A stretch of 30,844 bases of DNA, from positions 1 to 30,844 of the forward strand of contig CAZLPS010000044.1 in the NCBI GenBank assembly GCA_964561455.1. The letters run 5' to 3'. Shown one piece after another: positions 16,114 through 23,308 of this stretch. Source of the stretch: JABDGR01 sp964561455. GTDB taxonomy: Bacteria > Verrucomicrobiota > Verrucomicrobiia > Opitutales > JABDGR01. The stretch's first letter is position 1. Each line of letters opens with the position of its first letter. The translations under genes and the position numbers were made by a program. Under the pieces are notes generated by a model that saw only the letters and a list, made by a program, of their open reading frames with translations, did no database searches and was not told the origin of the DNA.

Positions 16114-16788
16114 ATGGGACCATTGGAACATCTCTTCAAACAGAACCGGGCGTGGGCGGATGCGATCCGGGCGCGGGACCCGGAGTTTTTCAAAAAGCTC
16201 TCGCGGCAACAGTCGCCGGAGTATTTGTGGATTGGGTGTTCGGACAGCCGGGTGCCGGCGAATGAGATTGTGAATTTGCTGCCGGGCGAATTATTCGTCC
16301 ACCGCAATGTGGCAAACGTGGTGGTGCACACGGACTTGAACTGCCTGTCGGTGATGCAGTTCGCGGTGGATGTGCTGAAAGTGAAGCACATCATCGTGTG
16401 CGGTCACTACGGGTGCAGCGGCGTGCGGGCGGCGCTGCGGAAGGACCGGATTGGGCTGGCGGACAACTGGCTGCGGCATGTGCAGGACGTGGCGGAGAAA
16501 TACCACACCTGCTTCACGGCCGTGCAGGGGGACGAGCGGCGGACGAATTTGCTGTGCGAGTTGAATGTCCTCGAACAGGTGAGCAACGTGTGCCATACGT
16601 CCATCCTGCGGGATGCGTGGGACCGGGGGCAGGCGGTGTCCGTGCACAGTTGGATCTACGGGTTAAAGGACGGGTTGATCCGAAATTTGGGGATGAGCGT
16701 GGCGGGGCTGGTGGACTTGGAGAAACAATACCATGCGGCGCAGGCGGGAATAACCCTGGGGAGCCCGTATTCGGCGTCAGAGCCCTGA
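16114..16788 (+). CDS. can: Beta-class carbonic anhydrase
   Basis: Cytoplasmic zinc enzyme of 224 residues interconverting CO2 and bicarbonate. The zinc ligands fall at Cys42, His98 and Cys101, with the CSDSR motif giving Asp44 and Arg46 and the second site reading CGHYGC. These numbers coincide with those of E. coli Can, which is about 220 residues. ATG 16114 is chosen because it gives the canonical length, and AAAGGA lies 10 bases upstream; an in-frame ATG at 16084 would add 10 poorly conserved residues. No transporter or cyanase gene is adjacent. The gene is convergent with a conserved membrane protein gene 21 bases further on. The leader, with GC-rich hairpin and motif block, resembles that of the phosphoribosyltransferase gene. 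The family call is secure; the physiological role is presumably bicarbonate supply. Confidence 0.95.
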   Translation: MGPLEHLFKQNRAWADAIRARDPEFFKKLSRQQSPEYLWIGCSDSRVPANEIVNLLPGELFVHRNVANVVVHTDLNCLSVMQFAVDVLKVKHIIVCGHYGCSGVRAALRKDRIGLADNWLRHVQDVAEKYHTCFTAVQGDERRTNLLCELNVLEQVSNVCHTSILRDAWDRGQAVSVHSWIYGLKDGLIRNLGMSVAGLVDLEKQYHAAQAGITLGSPYSASEP

Positions 16789-16809
16789 ACCGGGCAATCG
16801 GCTGGTAGC

Positions 16810-17415
16810 CTAGGGCTTGGCCGCGGGAGGCGCGAGGTCGTCGAATTGGCGGCGGACTTGCTCGATGCGCGCGCGGTAATGTTCGGCGTCGCCGTAATCG
16901 AAGAAGTGCTGGTACCGGCTGTGCGCGGATTTGACGCGGAGGGCGTGGCGGACGGGGCAAAAATGCTGCTCCGTGCGACCGGCGATTTCCACTGCATAGG
17001 CCAGGACGCCGTTCACATAGGCGCAGTATTCGCAATTTATTTTCTCAAAGAAATTCAGGTAGGCGAGGCGGTGCCGGTCGAAGAGGAGGTAGTCGCCCCG
17101 GATGACTTTGGGAATTTCGTAAATGGGGAAGCAAATGACCTGGTAAACCGAGACCATCAGGTCAAGGAGGGCAATGGGGACGAGGACCGCCCAGATGACG
17201 GCGGTGGTGACAAGGACGGTGAGGCGGGAGTTGATGAGGTAGTGATGCCAGCGCGTCTGGAGCAATTTGTGCTGCGCTTTCGCCGCGGCGGTGAAGGTCG
17301 CCTTCTTTTTCTCCAGCTTGTAAGCGAATTCGGTTTCCTTGCGACTGAGTTCGCGGAGGAGTTCCTTTTCAAGTTGCTGCATCTGGGCGAGGAGGGAGTC
17401 GAGTTTGGCACTCAT
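16810..17415 (-). CDS. Conserved membrane protein with coiled coil and CEYC motif
   Basis: Protein of 201 residues. Residues 1-55 form a charged coiled coil (LAQMQQLEKELLRELSRKE). One long or two short hydrophobic helices follow (TVLVTTAVIWAVLVPIALLD and VYQVICFPIYEIP), then a soluble C-terminal part. That part has FDRHRLAYLNFFEKINCEYC, YVNGV, a TEQHFCPVRHA motif and FFDYGDAEHYR. I recognise this as a conserved family found in proteobacteria and other phyla whose function I cannot name. The two Cys clusters (CEYC and FCP.RH) could bind a metal or be redox-active. ATG 17415 is chosen because it starts the coiled coil; the frame is open to 17481 with basic residues. It is convergent with the carbonic anhydrase gene, and no co-transcribed partner is visible. 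Confidence 0.8.
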   Translation of the reverse strand: MSAKLDSLLAQMQQLEKELLRELSRKETEFAYKLEKKKATFTAAAKAQHKLLQTRWHHYLINSRLTVLVTTAVIWAVLVPIALLDLMVSVYQVICFPIYEIPKVIRGDYLLFDRHRLAYLNFFEKINCEYCAYVNGVLAYAVEIAGRTEQHFCPVRHALRVKSAHSRYQHFFDYGDAEHYRARIEQVRRQFDDLAPPAAKP

Positions 17416-17661
17416 AAACAATTTAGACCGGGACGGAAGGACGGTACGAAAGCAACGCGCCAGAACGGGCCGGACGGACAATTTAGCAGGAGGACGGGCG
17501 GGGGGCGACTAGAATCACCCGGAGGAGTTGCGGAGCCAAGGCGAGCGTGGCGGGCACGGGCCGAGGCCGGCCGGGGCCATAACCATAAGGAATTTCCCTA
17601 GCGAAGTTTAGGACGGCTCCCCATTTATTTCTTTGGGATAATGCGGTATTGTAGAAGTGCA

Positions 17662-18174
17662 ATGAAACGAGAACTCCCCTTGGCCGACGACAGCCTGTCC
17701 CTCCTGGGGATGACGAATGACGATTTCCCCTTGTCCGTTGTGATAGTCTACAATGACTTCCCGGCGGCGTTGCGGGCGGCGAAGGCGTTGGAACGGTTGG
17801 GGGCGAAGTTCTTCGGCGAACGGGAGCAACGGCTCATACCGGTCCCCGCCGCGCAACTTGCCGACCCCGCGCGATTTGACCATTTGCTGGCCGATGCGCG
17901 GGCGGCGGACTTGATCATCGTGTCATACAATGGGCCGGGGGAACTGCCGGAGAGGCTCAAGGCCTGGGTGGCCCGCTGCCTGGAGCAACAGGGGTCCGGG
18001 GACTCGGCGGTGGTGGCGCTGTTGAGTTCGAATGAGAAATTGGATGCGGCGGACTCGCCGCGTTTCCAGGAATTGCAACGGGCGACGCGGGCGGCCGGGC
18101 TGGATTTCTTCGCACCGCGGAAGCGGGCGGGCCAGGATGATTACACCGCACAGCCAATGGAGGTGGTGGGCTGA
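17662..18174 (+). CDS. Small alpha/beta protein of unknown function
   Basis: Protein of 170 residues, family not recognised. SVVIVYNDFPAALRAAKALE looks like a first strand, loop and helix of an alpha/beta sandwich. ADLIIVSYNG and SAVVALLSS supply further core strands. The overall pattern suggests a Rossmann-like or response-regulator-like domain, but no phospho-acceptor or nucleotide motif is clear. The N-terminus has a predicted polar segment. ATG 17662 is preferred; ATG 17641 is also in frame and would add seven residues. Neither has a strong Shine-Dalgarno motif. The gene is on the same strand as the small exported protein 74 bases downstream, but the gap makes an operon uncertain. Confidence 0.65.
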   Translation: MKRELPLADDSLSLLGMTNDDFPLSVVIVYNDFPAALRAAKALERLGAKFFGEREQRLIPVPAAQLADPARFDHLLADARAADLIIVSYNGPGELPERLKAWVARCLEQQGSGDSAVVALLSSNEKLDAADSPRFQELQRATRAAGLDFFAPRKRAGQDDYTAQPMEVVG

Positions 18175-18248
18175 CGGGGCGGGCGACCGGACGGGGAAAT
18201 TCCAAACTACTGATTGCAAAATCCAAATTCAAAACCAAACCCATTGTC

Positions 18249-18752
18249 ATGAAACTGATCTTACCCGCCTTGGGACTTTTATTCATTATCGCCACGGCGA
18301 GCATTGCGCCGCGACCCGGCCTGACCCCGGTCAAACCGGGCGTGGACGACAATGCGCTGGGCCAGCAACAGGTGGAGCGGTTGTGGGCGGATTTTGCGCA
18401 ATCCGACCTGGCGGCGCTGGACAAATTTGTCGCCCCGGGTTTCCAGAGCCTGCACAAGGACGGAGCGCGGGACTGGGCCCAGGAGCGCAAGCTCATTGCC
18501 GACCTAAAACTGACGCCGTACGTCCTGACCGACTACAAAATCACGCACAATGGCGACGTGCTGGTGGTGACCTACCAGTGCAAAGTCGGCGAGACAATAT
18601 CCGATGCACGCCTGGCGAAGGAAGCGACGCCACGGCTGGACGTGTTTCAACTGACCGGCGGCAAATGGCTGCTGCTCTCCCACGTTAATGTGCGCGACGT
18701 GACGCCGACATCGAATGCCAACCCGATGTTGATTGCGCAATTTCCGGAGTGA
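18249..18752 (+). CDS. Exported NTF2-like (DUF4440/SnoaL-type) protein
   Basis: Protein of 167 residues. MKLILPALGLLFIIATASIA is a signal peptide. The mature part begins with a helix (LGQQQVERLWADFAQSDLAA) followed by LDKFVAPGFQSLHKDGARD and then strands TDYKITHNGDVLVVTYQCKV and LDVFQLTGGKWLLLSHVNV. A helix pair followed by a curved sheet ending in G-K-W-x-L/V-x-H-x-N is the usual signature of the NTF2-like fold of the DUF4440 kind. Such proteins may bind small ligands or act as accessory domains; no specific enzyme role can be assigned. Start ATG 18249 is the first in frame. Neighbours do not share an obvious pathway. Confidence 0.72.
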   Translation: MKLILPALGLLFIIATASIAPRPGLTPVKPGVDDNALGQQQVERLWADFAQSDLAALDKFVAPGFQSLHKDGARDWAQERKLIADLKLTPYVLTDYKITHNGDVLVVTYQCKVGETISDARLAKEATPRLDVFQLTGGKWLLLSHVNVRDVTPTSNANPMLIAQFPE

Positions 18753-18879
18753 GCCGGCGGCGAACGCAATTCAAATGGAGGAGGCCCAAGCGGCGCGGGC
18801 GGACGCCGGAAATCTCCGCAACGGCGGCCTCGGCAAACACCTTGGTTCACATTGACGGTTGCTGACCAAAACTTGGCCC

Positions 18880-19614
18880 ATGAAGACTTTCGCGAAACCT
18901 TCCGCGACGAAACGAACGCGTCCCGGCCCCCGCCCGGAACGGAGCCTGCAACAACCTGAACCACTGTCCTGGTCCGTCAACATTCCGGCGGGGGAAGCAA
19001 AGCTGGCGGGAGACTTGGTGATTCCTGCGGGCGGGGGCGGTTTGGTTTTATTCGCGCACGGCAGCGGCAGCAGCCGGCACAGTTCGCGGAACAAATTTGT
19101 CGCGCACACGATTCAGCAGACTGGTCTGGCAACGTTACTGTTCGATTTGCTGACGCCGGAGGAGGAGGCGGCGGATGCGCGCGACGGGCATTTGCGCTTT
19201 GACATTGATTTTCTCGCGCAGCGGCTCGTGCAGGCGAGCCAGTGGATTTTGCGCCAACCGGTCACGCGGCAAATGGGGATGGGCTATTTTGGTTCGAGCA
19301 CGGGCGGGGCGGCGGCGCTGGTGGCGGCAGCGGAGTTGGGGCCGGTGGTCGAGGCCATTGTGTCGCGCGGGGGCCGGCCGGATTTGGCAGGGCATGCTTT
19401 GGGCGGAGTGAGCAGCCCGACGTTGCTGATTGTCGGCGGGCGGGACGAAGAAGTGCTGCGCTTGAACCAGGCGGCGTACGCCCAAATGTCCTGCGAGAAG
19501 CAACTTGAAATCGTGCCGGGGGCGACACACCTGTTCGAAGAACCGGGCGCACTGGGGCAGGTGGCCACGCTGGCCGCCGCCTGGTTTGAACGTCATCTCA
19601 ATGAACAAGTATGA
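18880..19614 (+). CDS. Alpha/beta hydrolase, dienelactone hydrolase-like
   Basis: Cytoplasmic serine hydrolase of 244 residues. The catalytic triad can be placed: Ser140 in the GSSTG nucleophile elbow, Asp189 in VGGRDEEV and His217 in GATHLFEEPG. The oxyanion-side motif LFAHGSGSSRHSSRN near residue 55 is typical of the dienelactone-hydrolase-like branch. The first about 30 residues are basic and Pro-rich and may be a poorly conserved extension. ATG 18880 is used; a TTG at 18859 is in frame. The gene is followed after 142 bases by a phosphoribosyltransferase. In many bacteria these two domains are adjacent or fused, so a shared though still undefined role is likely. The substrate is unknown. 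Confidence 0.87.
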   Translation: MKTFAKPSATKRTRPGPRPERSLQQPEPLSWSVNIPAGEAKLAGDLVIPAGGGGLVLFAHGSGSSRHSSRNKFVAHTIQQTGLATLLFDLLTPEEEAADARDGHLRFDIDFLAQRLVQASQWILRQPVTRQMGMGYFGSSTGGAAALVAAAELGPVVEAIVSRGGRPDLAGHALGGVSSPTLLIVGGRDEEVLRLNQAAYAQMSCEKQLEIVPGATHLFEEPGALGQVATLAAAWFERHLNEQV

Positions 19615-19756
19615 ATCCTCCCGCAGCCCTTGAATTAGAGGTCGAGTTGGACCTCCCCACCCCACCCCGTCGGCCATGCGCGCAGCGGCGGAGAATTCCG
19701 GCCCACGCGCGAAAGGTCCGGGCTCCCAAACTACCGCCACGACGAAAGGGGCATTT

Positions 19757-20449
19757 ATGAACACACAATTTCGCAATCGCGCTGAAGCCGGCCAATGGCT
19801 GGCGACAAAATTAAAGCGCTACGCAAACCGCGAAGATGTGCTGGTGCTGGCGCTGCCGCGCGGCGGGGTGCCGGTCGGGTATGCGGTGGCGCAACGGTTG
19901 AAGGCGCCGCTGGACGTCATGGTGGTGCGAAAACTGGGGGTTCCCGGGCATGAAGAGCTGGCCATGGGCGCGCTGGCGTCCGGGGGCGGGCGGGTGCTAA
20001 ACGAGGAAATCATCCGGTCCCTGCAAATTTCACCTTTGGAAATTGCGGCAGCCACCGCGGGCGAAAAGGCCGAGGTGGCGCGCCGCGAATTGGAGTACCG
20101 CGAACATCGGCCGCCCCCGCCAATCGCCGGGCAGGTGGTGATTTTGGTGGACGACGGACTGGCCACCGGAGCCACCATGCGGGCCGCCGTAGCGGCCGTG
20201 CGCCGACAGCATCCGCGGCGCATCGTGGTCGCCGTGCCCACCGCGGCGCAGGAGACCTGCCGGCGATTGCGCGGCGAGGCGGACGACGTGGTCGCCGTCA
20301 TCCTGCCGGAGGCATTTTCGAGCGTCGGGGAATGGTACCAGGATTTTTCCCAAACCACGGATGAAGAAGTGCGCACTTTGCTGCGGGCCGCGGAGAAGAA
20401 CCTCATCGCCAACGCAATCCGTGCGGCCGCAACGGAAGGTAAGAATTAG
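19757..20449 (+). CDS. Phosphoribosyltransferase-domain protein
   Basis: Protein of 230 residues of the type I PRTase fold. ALPRGGVPVGYAVAQRL forms the first strand-loop-helix, MVVRKLGVPGHEELAMGAL the flexible hood region, and VILVDDGLATGAT the PRPP-binding loop, with Asp132 and Asp133 binding ribose and metal. This branch is usually listed simply as phosphoribosyltransferase and often pairs with the dienelactone-hydrolase-like protein encoded just upstream. The natural acceptor is not known to me. ATG 19757 is well supported by AAAGGGG 5 bases upstream. The leader shares a motif block with the carbonic anhydrase leader. The C-terminus is a basic/acidic helix. 208 bases follow before the desaturase with no gene I would call. 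Confidence 0.9.
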   Translation: MNTQFRNRAEAGQWLATKLKRYANREDVLVLALPRGGVPVGYAVAQRLKAPLDVMVVRKLGVPGHEELAMGALASGGGRVLNEEIIRSLQISPLEIAAATAGEKAEVARRELEYREHRPPPPIAGQVVILVDDGLATGATMRAAVAAVRRQHPRRIVVAVPTAAQETCRRLRGEADDVVAVILPEAFSSVGEWYQDFSQTTDEEVRTLLRAAEKNLIANAIRAAATEGKN

Positions 20450-20657
20450 GATGGTTGCGGATGTTACAGCTGAAGCCGCCCGAGAAGCCGGCCTCTGGCA
20501 GCCGGACGCCCAACGGCGCTTGGCAAAGTTTTGGTGACGATTGGAATTTGCGCTCGCCTGAGAATTGACCGGGAGCTATAAGTTTACCCCCAGCCTGCTC
20601 CCGTTGAAGCTAAAATTTCCCGACGGGCATTATCTCGAGAACCACCTCATTGCGCTC

Positions 20658-21707
20658 ATGCCAATGCCGACCGCCACCCTTGAAGAACGTCCGCGCGCAG
20701 AAACCGCCGCCTGGCGAAAAATCGTCGAACAATATGAGACGCCCTCGACCGGGCGCGCCCTGTGGCAACTGGCCGACACCCTCGGGCCCCTGGTGGTCCT
20801 GTGGGGCCTGATGTATTGGAGCCTGGGAGTGTCGTGGTGGTTAACGCTGCCGCTGGCCGTGCTGGCGGGGTTGTTTTTGGTGCGGGTGTTTATTTTTTTT
20901 CACGATTGCGGCCATGGTTCGTTTTTCAAATCCCGGCGGGTCAATGACGTGGTGGGGTTCATCACCGGCCTGCTGTGCTTCACGCCCTACCATCACTGGC
21001 GGTGGGAACATGCGGTGCATCATGCCACTTCGGGCCACCTGGAAAAGCGCGGAACCGGCGACATTTGGACCATGACCGTGCGGGAATACCAGGCGGCGTC
21101 CCCGCGGAGGAAATTCATTTACCGTGTGGCGCGCAATCCGCTCGTGCTGTTTGTCATCGCGCCGGTGCTGTTGTTTTTAGTCTACCAGCGGTTTCCCAAG
21201 CGGAAGGCGGGCAAGCGCGAACGCCAATCCGTGCATTGGATGAATTTGGCGATCGTGATCATGGTGGCCGGAATGAGCGCAATATTTGGATTTAAGAACT
21301 ACCTCATCATCCAAGTGGTGATATCGGCGGTGGGCGGCTCCATGGGCGTGTGGATGTTTTACGTGCAGCATCAATATGAAGACGCTTATTGGGAGCATGG
21401 CGACGAGTGGGATTACACGGCGGCGGCGTTGCAGGGCAGTTCGTTTTACAAGTTACCGAGGATTTTGCAGTGGTTTACCGGAAACATCGGCTTTCACCAC
21501 ATCCACCACCTGAGCGCGCGCATTCCCAACTACAACCTGGAGCGCTGCCACCGGGCGCAGCCGATGTTCCAGGAAGTAAAACCCCTCACCCTGCTCTCCA
21601 GCATGAAATGCCTCACGTTTCGCCTGTGGGACGAGCAGCGGAAAAAAATGATCCGGTTTGACCAGATCCAAGACCCCCGCCCGCAACCCGGGCAGGTGGC
21701 GGGATAA
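20658..21707 (+). CDS. Membrane fatty acid desaturase (acyl-lipid, omega-6 type)
   Basis: Integral-membrane diiron desaturase of 349 residues. The three histidine boxes are at His82-His86 (HDCGHGS), His118-His122 (HAVHH) and His280-His284 (HHIHH). Hydrophobic helices surround them, including LVVLWGLMYWSLG and LVLFVIAPVLLFLVY. The box spacing and the WDYTAAALQGSS and FTGNIGFHHIHHL contexts match DesA-like Delta12/omega-6 acyl-lipid desaturases. It would introduce double bases of unsaturation into membrane lipid acyl chains using O2 and reduced ferredoxin or cytochrome. ATG 20658 is preferred; ATG 20664 is equally possible, and a TTG far upstream adds a poorly conserved extension. No sensor kinase for cold regulation is adjacent. 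It is convergent with the MarC-family gene. Confidence 0.93.
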   Translation: MPMPTATLEERPRAETAAWRKIVEQYETPSTGRALWQLADTLGPLVVLWGLMYWSLGVSWWLTLPLAVLAGLFLVRVFIFFHDCGHGSFFKSRRVNDVVGFITGLLCFTPYHHWRWEHAVHHATSGHLEKRGTGDIWTMTVREYQAASPRRKFIYRVARNPLVLFVIAPVLLFLVYQRFPKRKAGKRERQSVHWMNLAIVIMVAGMSAIFGFKNYLIIQVVISAVGGSMGVWMFYVQHQYEDAYWEHGDEWDYTAAALQGSSFYKLPRILQWFTGNIGFHHIHHLSARIPNYNLERCHRAQPMFQEVKPLTLLSSMKCLTFRLWDEQRKKMIRFDQIQDPRPQPGQVAG

Positions 21708-21727
21708 TCCGCGGGGCGGGGAATCCG

Positions 21728-22375
21728 CTATTTCACCGCCAGCGCCAGCCAGTCGGCGCGCACGGCCAGGAGGCCGTTGATCATGAATTGCACGGCGACT
21801 GCCGCGAGCAGCAGCCCCATGATGCGGATGGCGATGTTCAACGCAATGGGGCTGAGCCATTGCATCCCGTGCGCCGACACCCGCAGGATTAAATAAGTGG
21901 CTGCCGAGACCATGAGAATGCTGGCGCACAAGGCAAGTTGCTGGGGCAGGTTCTGCGCCTGGTTTTGCAGGAGAATGACCGTGGAAATCGCGCCGGGTCC
22001 GGAAAGCATGGGAATGGCCAGTGGCGTAACCGCGATGTCGAGTTTTTCGATGCCGGCGTCGGTTTCCTCGCGGGTTTCGAGCACCCGCGACCGTTGTGCG
22101 CGCAACATGTCGAGCGCCACCAGCAGTAGAACAATGCTCGCGGCAATTTCAAAGGCCGGCATGGTGATGCCGAGGAACCGGAAAATCCACCTTCCGGCGA
22201 ACGCAAAGGACAGCAGGACGCCAGTCATGACCAGGGCCGCGAGCCGGGCCATGCGCACGCGGTTCTTTGGCGAGTCGCCGGGCGTCATTGCGATAAACGC
22301 GGGCACTGCAGCCAACGGGTCCACGATGACAAAGAGCGAACTGGTAGCGAGCAGGATGTATTCCAAAAGGGACAT
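21728..22375 (-). CDS. MarC-family integral membrane protein
   Basis: Inner-membrane protein of 215 residues with six hydrophobic helices, the size and layout of the MarC (UPF0056) family. Diagnostic stretches are SLFVIVDPLAAVPAFIAMTP near the N-terminus, FLGITMPAFEIAASIVLLLV in the middle, and VTPLAIPMLSGPGAISTVI in the second half. The two halves carry related Asp/Pro and Gly/Pro motifs, consistent with an internal duplication. ATG 22375 is chosen because it begins directly before the first helix; the frame is open to 22450 with non-hydrophobic residues. The biochemical function of the family is not established despite its name. It is convergent with the desaturase and follows the Pro/Ala-rich gene on the same strand by 170 bases. 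Confidence 0.9.
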   Translation of the reverse strand: MSLLEYILLATSSLFVIVDPLAAVPAFIAMTPGDSPKNRVRMARLAALVMTGVLLSFAFAGRWIFRFLGITMPAFEIAASIVLLLVALDMLRAQRSRVLETREETDAGIEKLDIAVTPLAIPMLSGPGAISTVILLQNQAQNLPQQLALCASILMVSAATYLILRVSAHGMQWLSPIALNIAIRIMGLLLAAVAVQFMINGLLAVRADWLALAVK

Positions 22376-22545
22376 GGGCCTGGAGTCAGACCGGCGGGGG
22401 GTTGATACTCCAAGGATGATAAAGGCGAGGCTGGGATTAAGCAAATCCAACCGGCAACCAAGGCAAGAACCAACGGAATTCGCCAGTAGCCGGGGCTAAA
22501 ATTCAAATTGGGCGCGAAGGCAACAGCCGTCAGGCCGGCGGACAT

Positions 22546-23127
22546 TCAGGCGTCACCATTGCGTTCGTACCAGGTGAATTGTTTGGCTTGCATGTCATAG
22601 AGGACGCGAAAATAGGTTTCGCCGCCATCGTTGTACCAAAAAGGTTTCTTTTTCCAGTGGTCGGGGTCATATTGGGGATTAGCGGCGTCGGCCTTTTTTT
22701 CCTCCGGGGTGCGGTCATCTATAAAGTAACTCAGGAGGATAAACTGATTTTTGCCCTCCAGGACGCCGACGATCTGGCGGAAATATTCCGCCCAGGGGTG
22801 ACGCTCCACATGACCATTGGATTTCAAAAACGCTGCGAGGCCGGATTCAACGCCGTCCAAATCCTTCGCCGTGGGGGTCCAATAATCGGTTATACCAGGC
22901 GGAGGGATGAAGCAAACGGCTTGGATAAAGGCCTTGGTCTGGTCCTTCGGGAAAATGGCCGTGCGCGTGGCCGGCACGAGGGTGACCGGGGTCGCGGCCG
23001 GAGTCGCCGGGTTGGCGGAAGTCCCGGTCGCCGCAGTGTTTTTGGCGGGCGCCGAAGTCGCCGAAGTAGAGGCGGCAGGCGGGGTGGAAGGCGCTGGTGG
23101 GGAAGGCGCGGGGGTGGGCTCGTTCAC
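22546..23127 (-). CDS. Hypothetical protein with Pro/Ala/Thr-rich N-terminus
   Basis: Protein of 193 residues, family not recognised. The first about 55 residues are low-complexity Pro, Ala, Thr and Ser. A compact domain follows with KAFIQAVCFIPPPGITDYWT, HPWAEYFRQIVGVLEGKNQF and ILLSYFIDDRTPEEKK. It ends in YFRVLYDMQAKQFTWYERNG, a strand-rich, aromatic close typical of small exported or cytosolic accessory domains. The start is GTG 23127, since an in-frame stop lies about 27 bases upstream and no ATG fits. No signal peptide is visible, so either the protein is cytoplasmic or the low-complexity segment sits after a lost signal. The complementary strand is also open but gives an Arg/Gly-rich product with no domain pattern. 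Divergent from the DUF1592 gene across 181 bases. Confidence 0.65.
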   Translation of the reverse strand: MNEPTPAPSPPAPSTPPAASTSATSAPAKNTAATGTSANPATPAATPVTLVPATRTAIFPKDQTKAFIQAVCFIPPPGITDYWTPTAKDLDGVESGLAAFLKSNGHVERHPWAEYFRQIVGVLEGKNQFILLSYFIDDRTPEEKKADAANPQYDPDHWKKKPFWYNDGGETYFRVLYDMQAKQFTWYERNGDA

Positions 23128-23308
23128 GGGGATAACAGAAAATAAACTAATTCTTTACGCCGACATGGCAAGAGATTTTCCTCTGGTCGCGAGAAGCGGG
23201 ACGATGGCACCAGTGATTGCCGGCAGGTACGGGACAACGCACCGCTGGGAGGTGAGGATTAAAGGATGGCCGGAATCAGGTTAGAAAGACTTGATTCACC
23301 AAAGGCGA

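Noticed and set aside
20451..20537. 28-codon ORF (ATG 20451) just after the phosphoribosyltransferase
   Set aside because: Short, no conserved pattern that I can judge, and only a weak AAGG about 10 bases upstream. It would need conservation or ribosome profiling data.
22579..23145. 188-codon plus-strand frame opposite the Pro/Ala-rich protein
   Set aside because: The product ends in a long Arg/Gly run, the expected shadow of Pro/Ala-coding DNA on the other strand.
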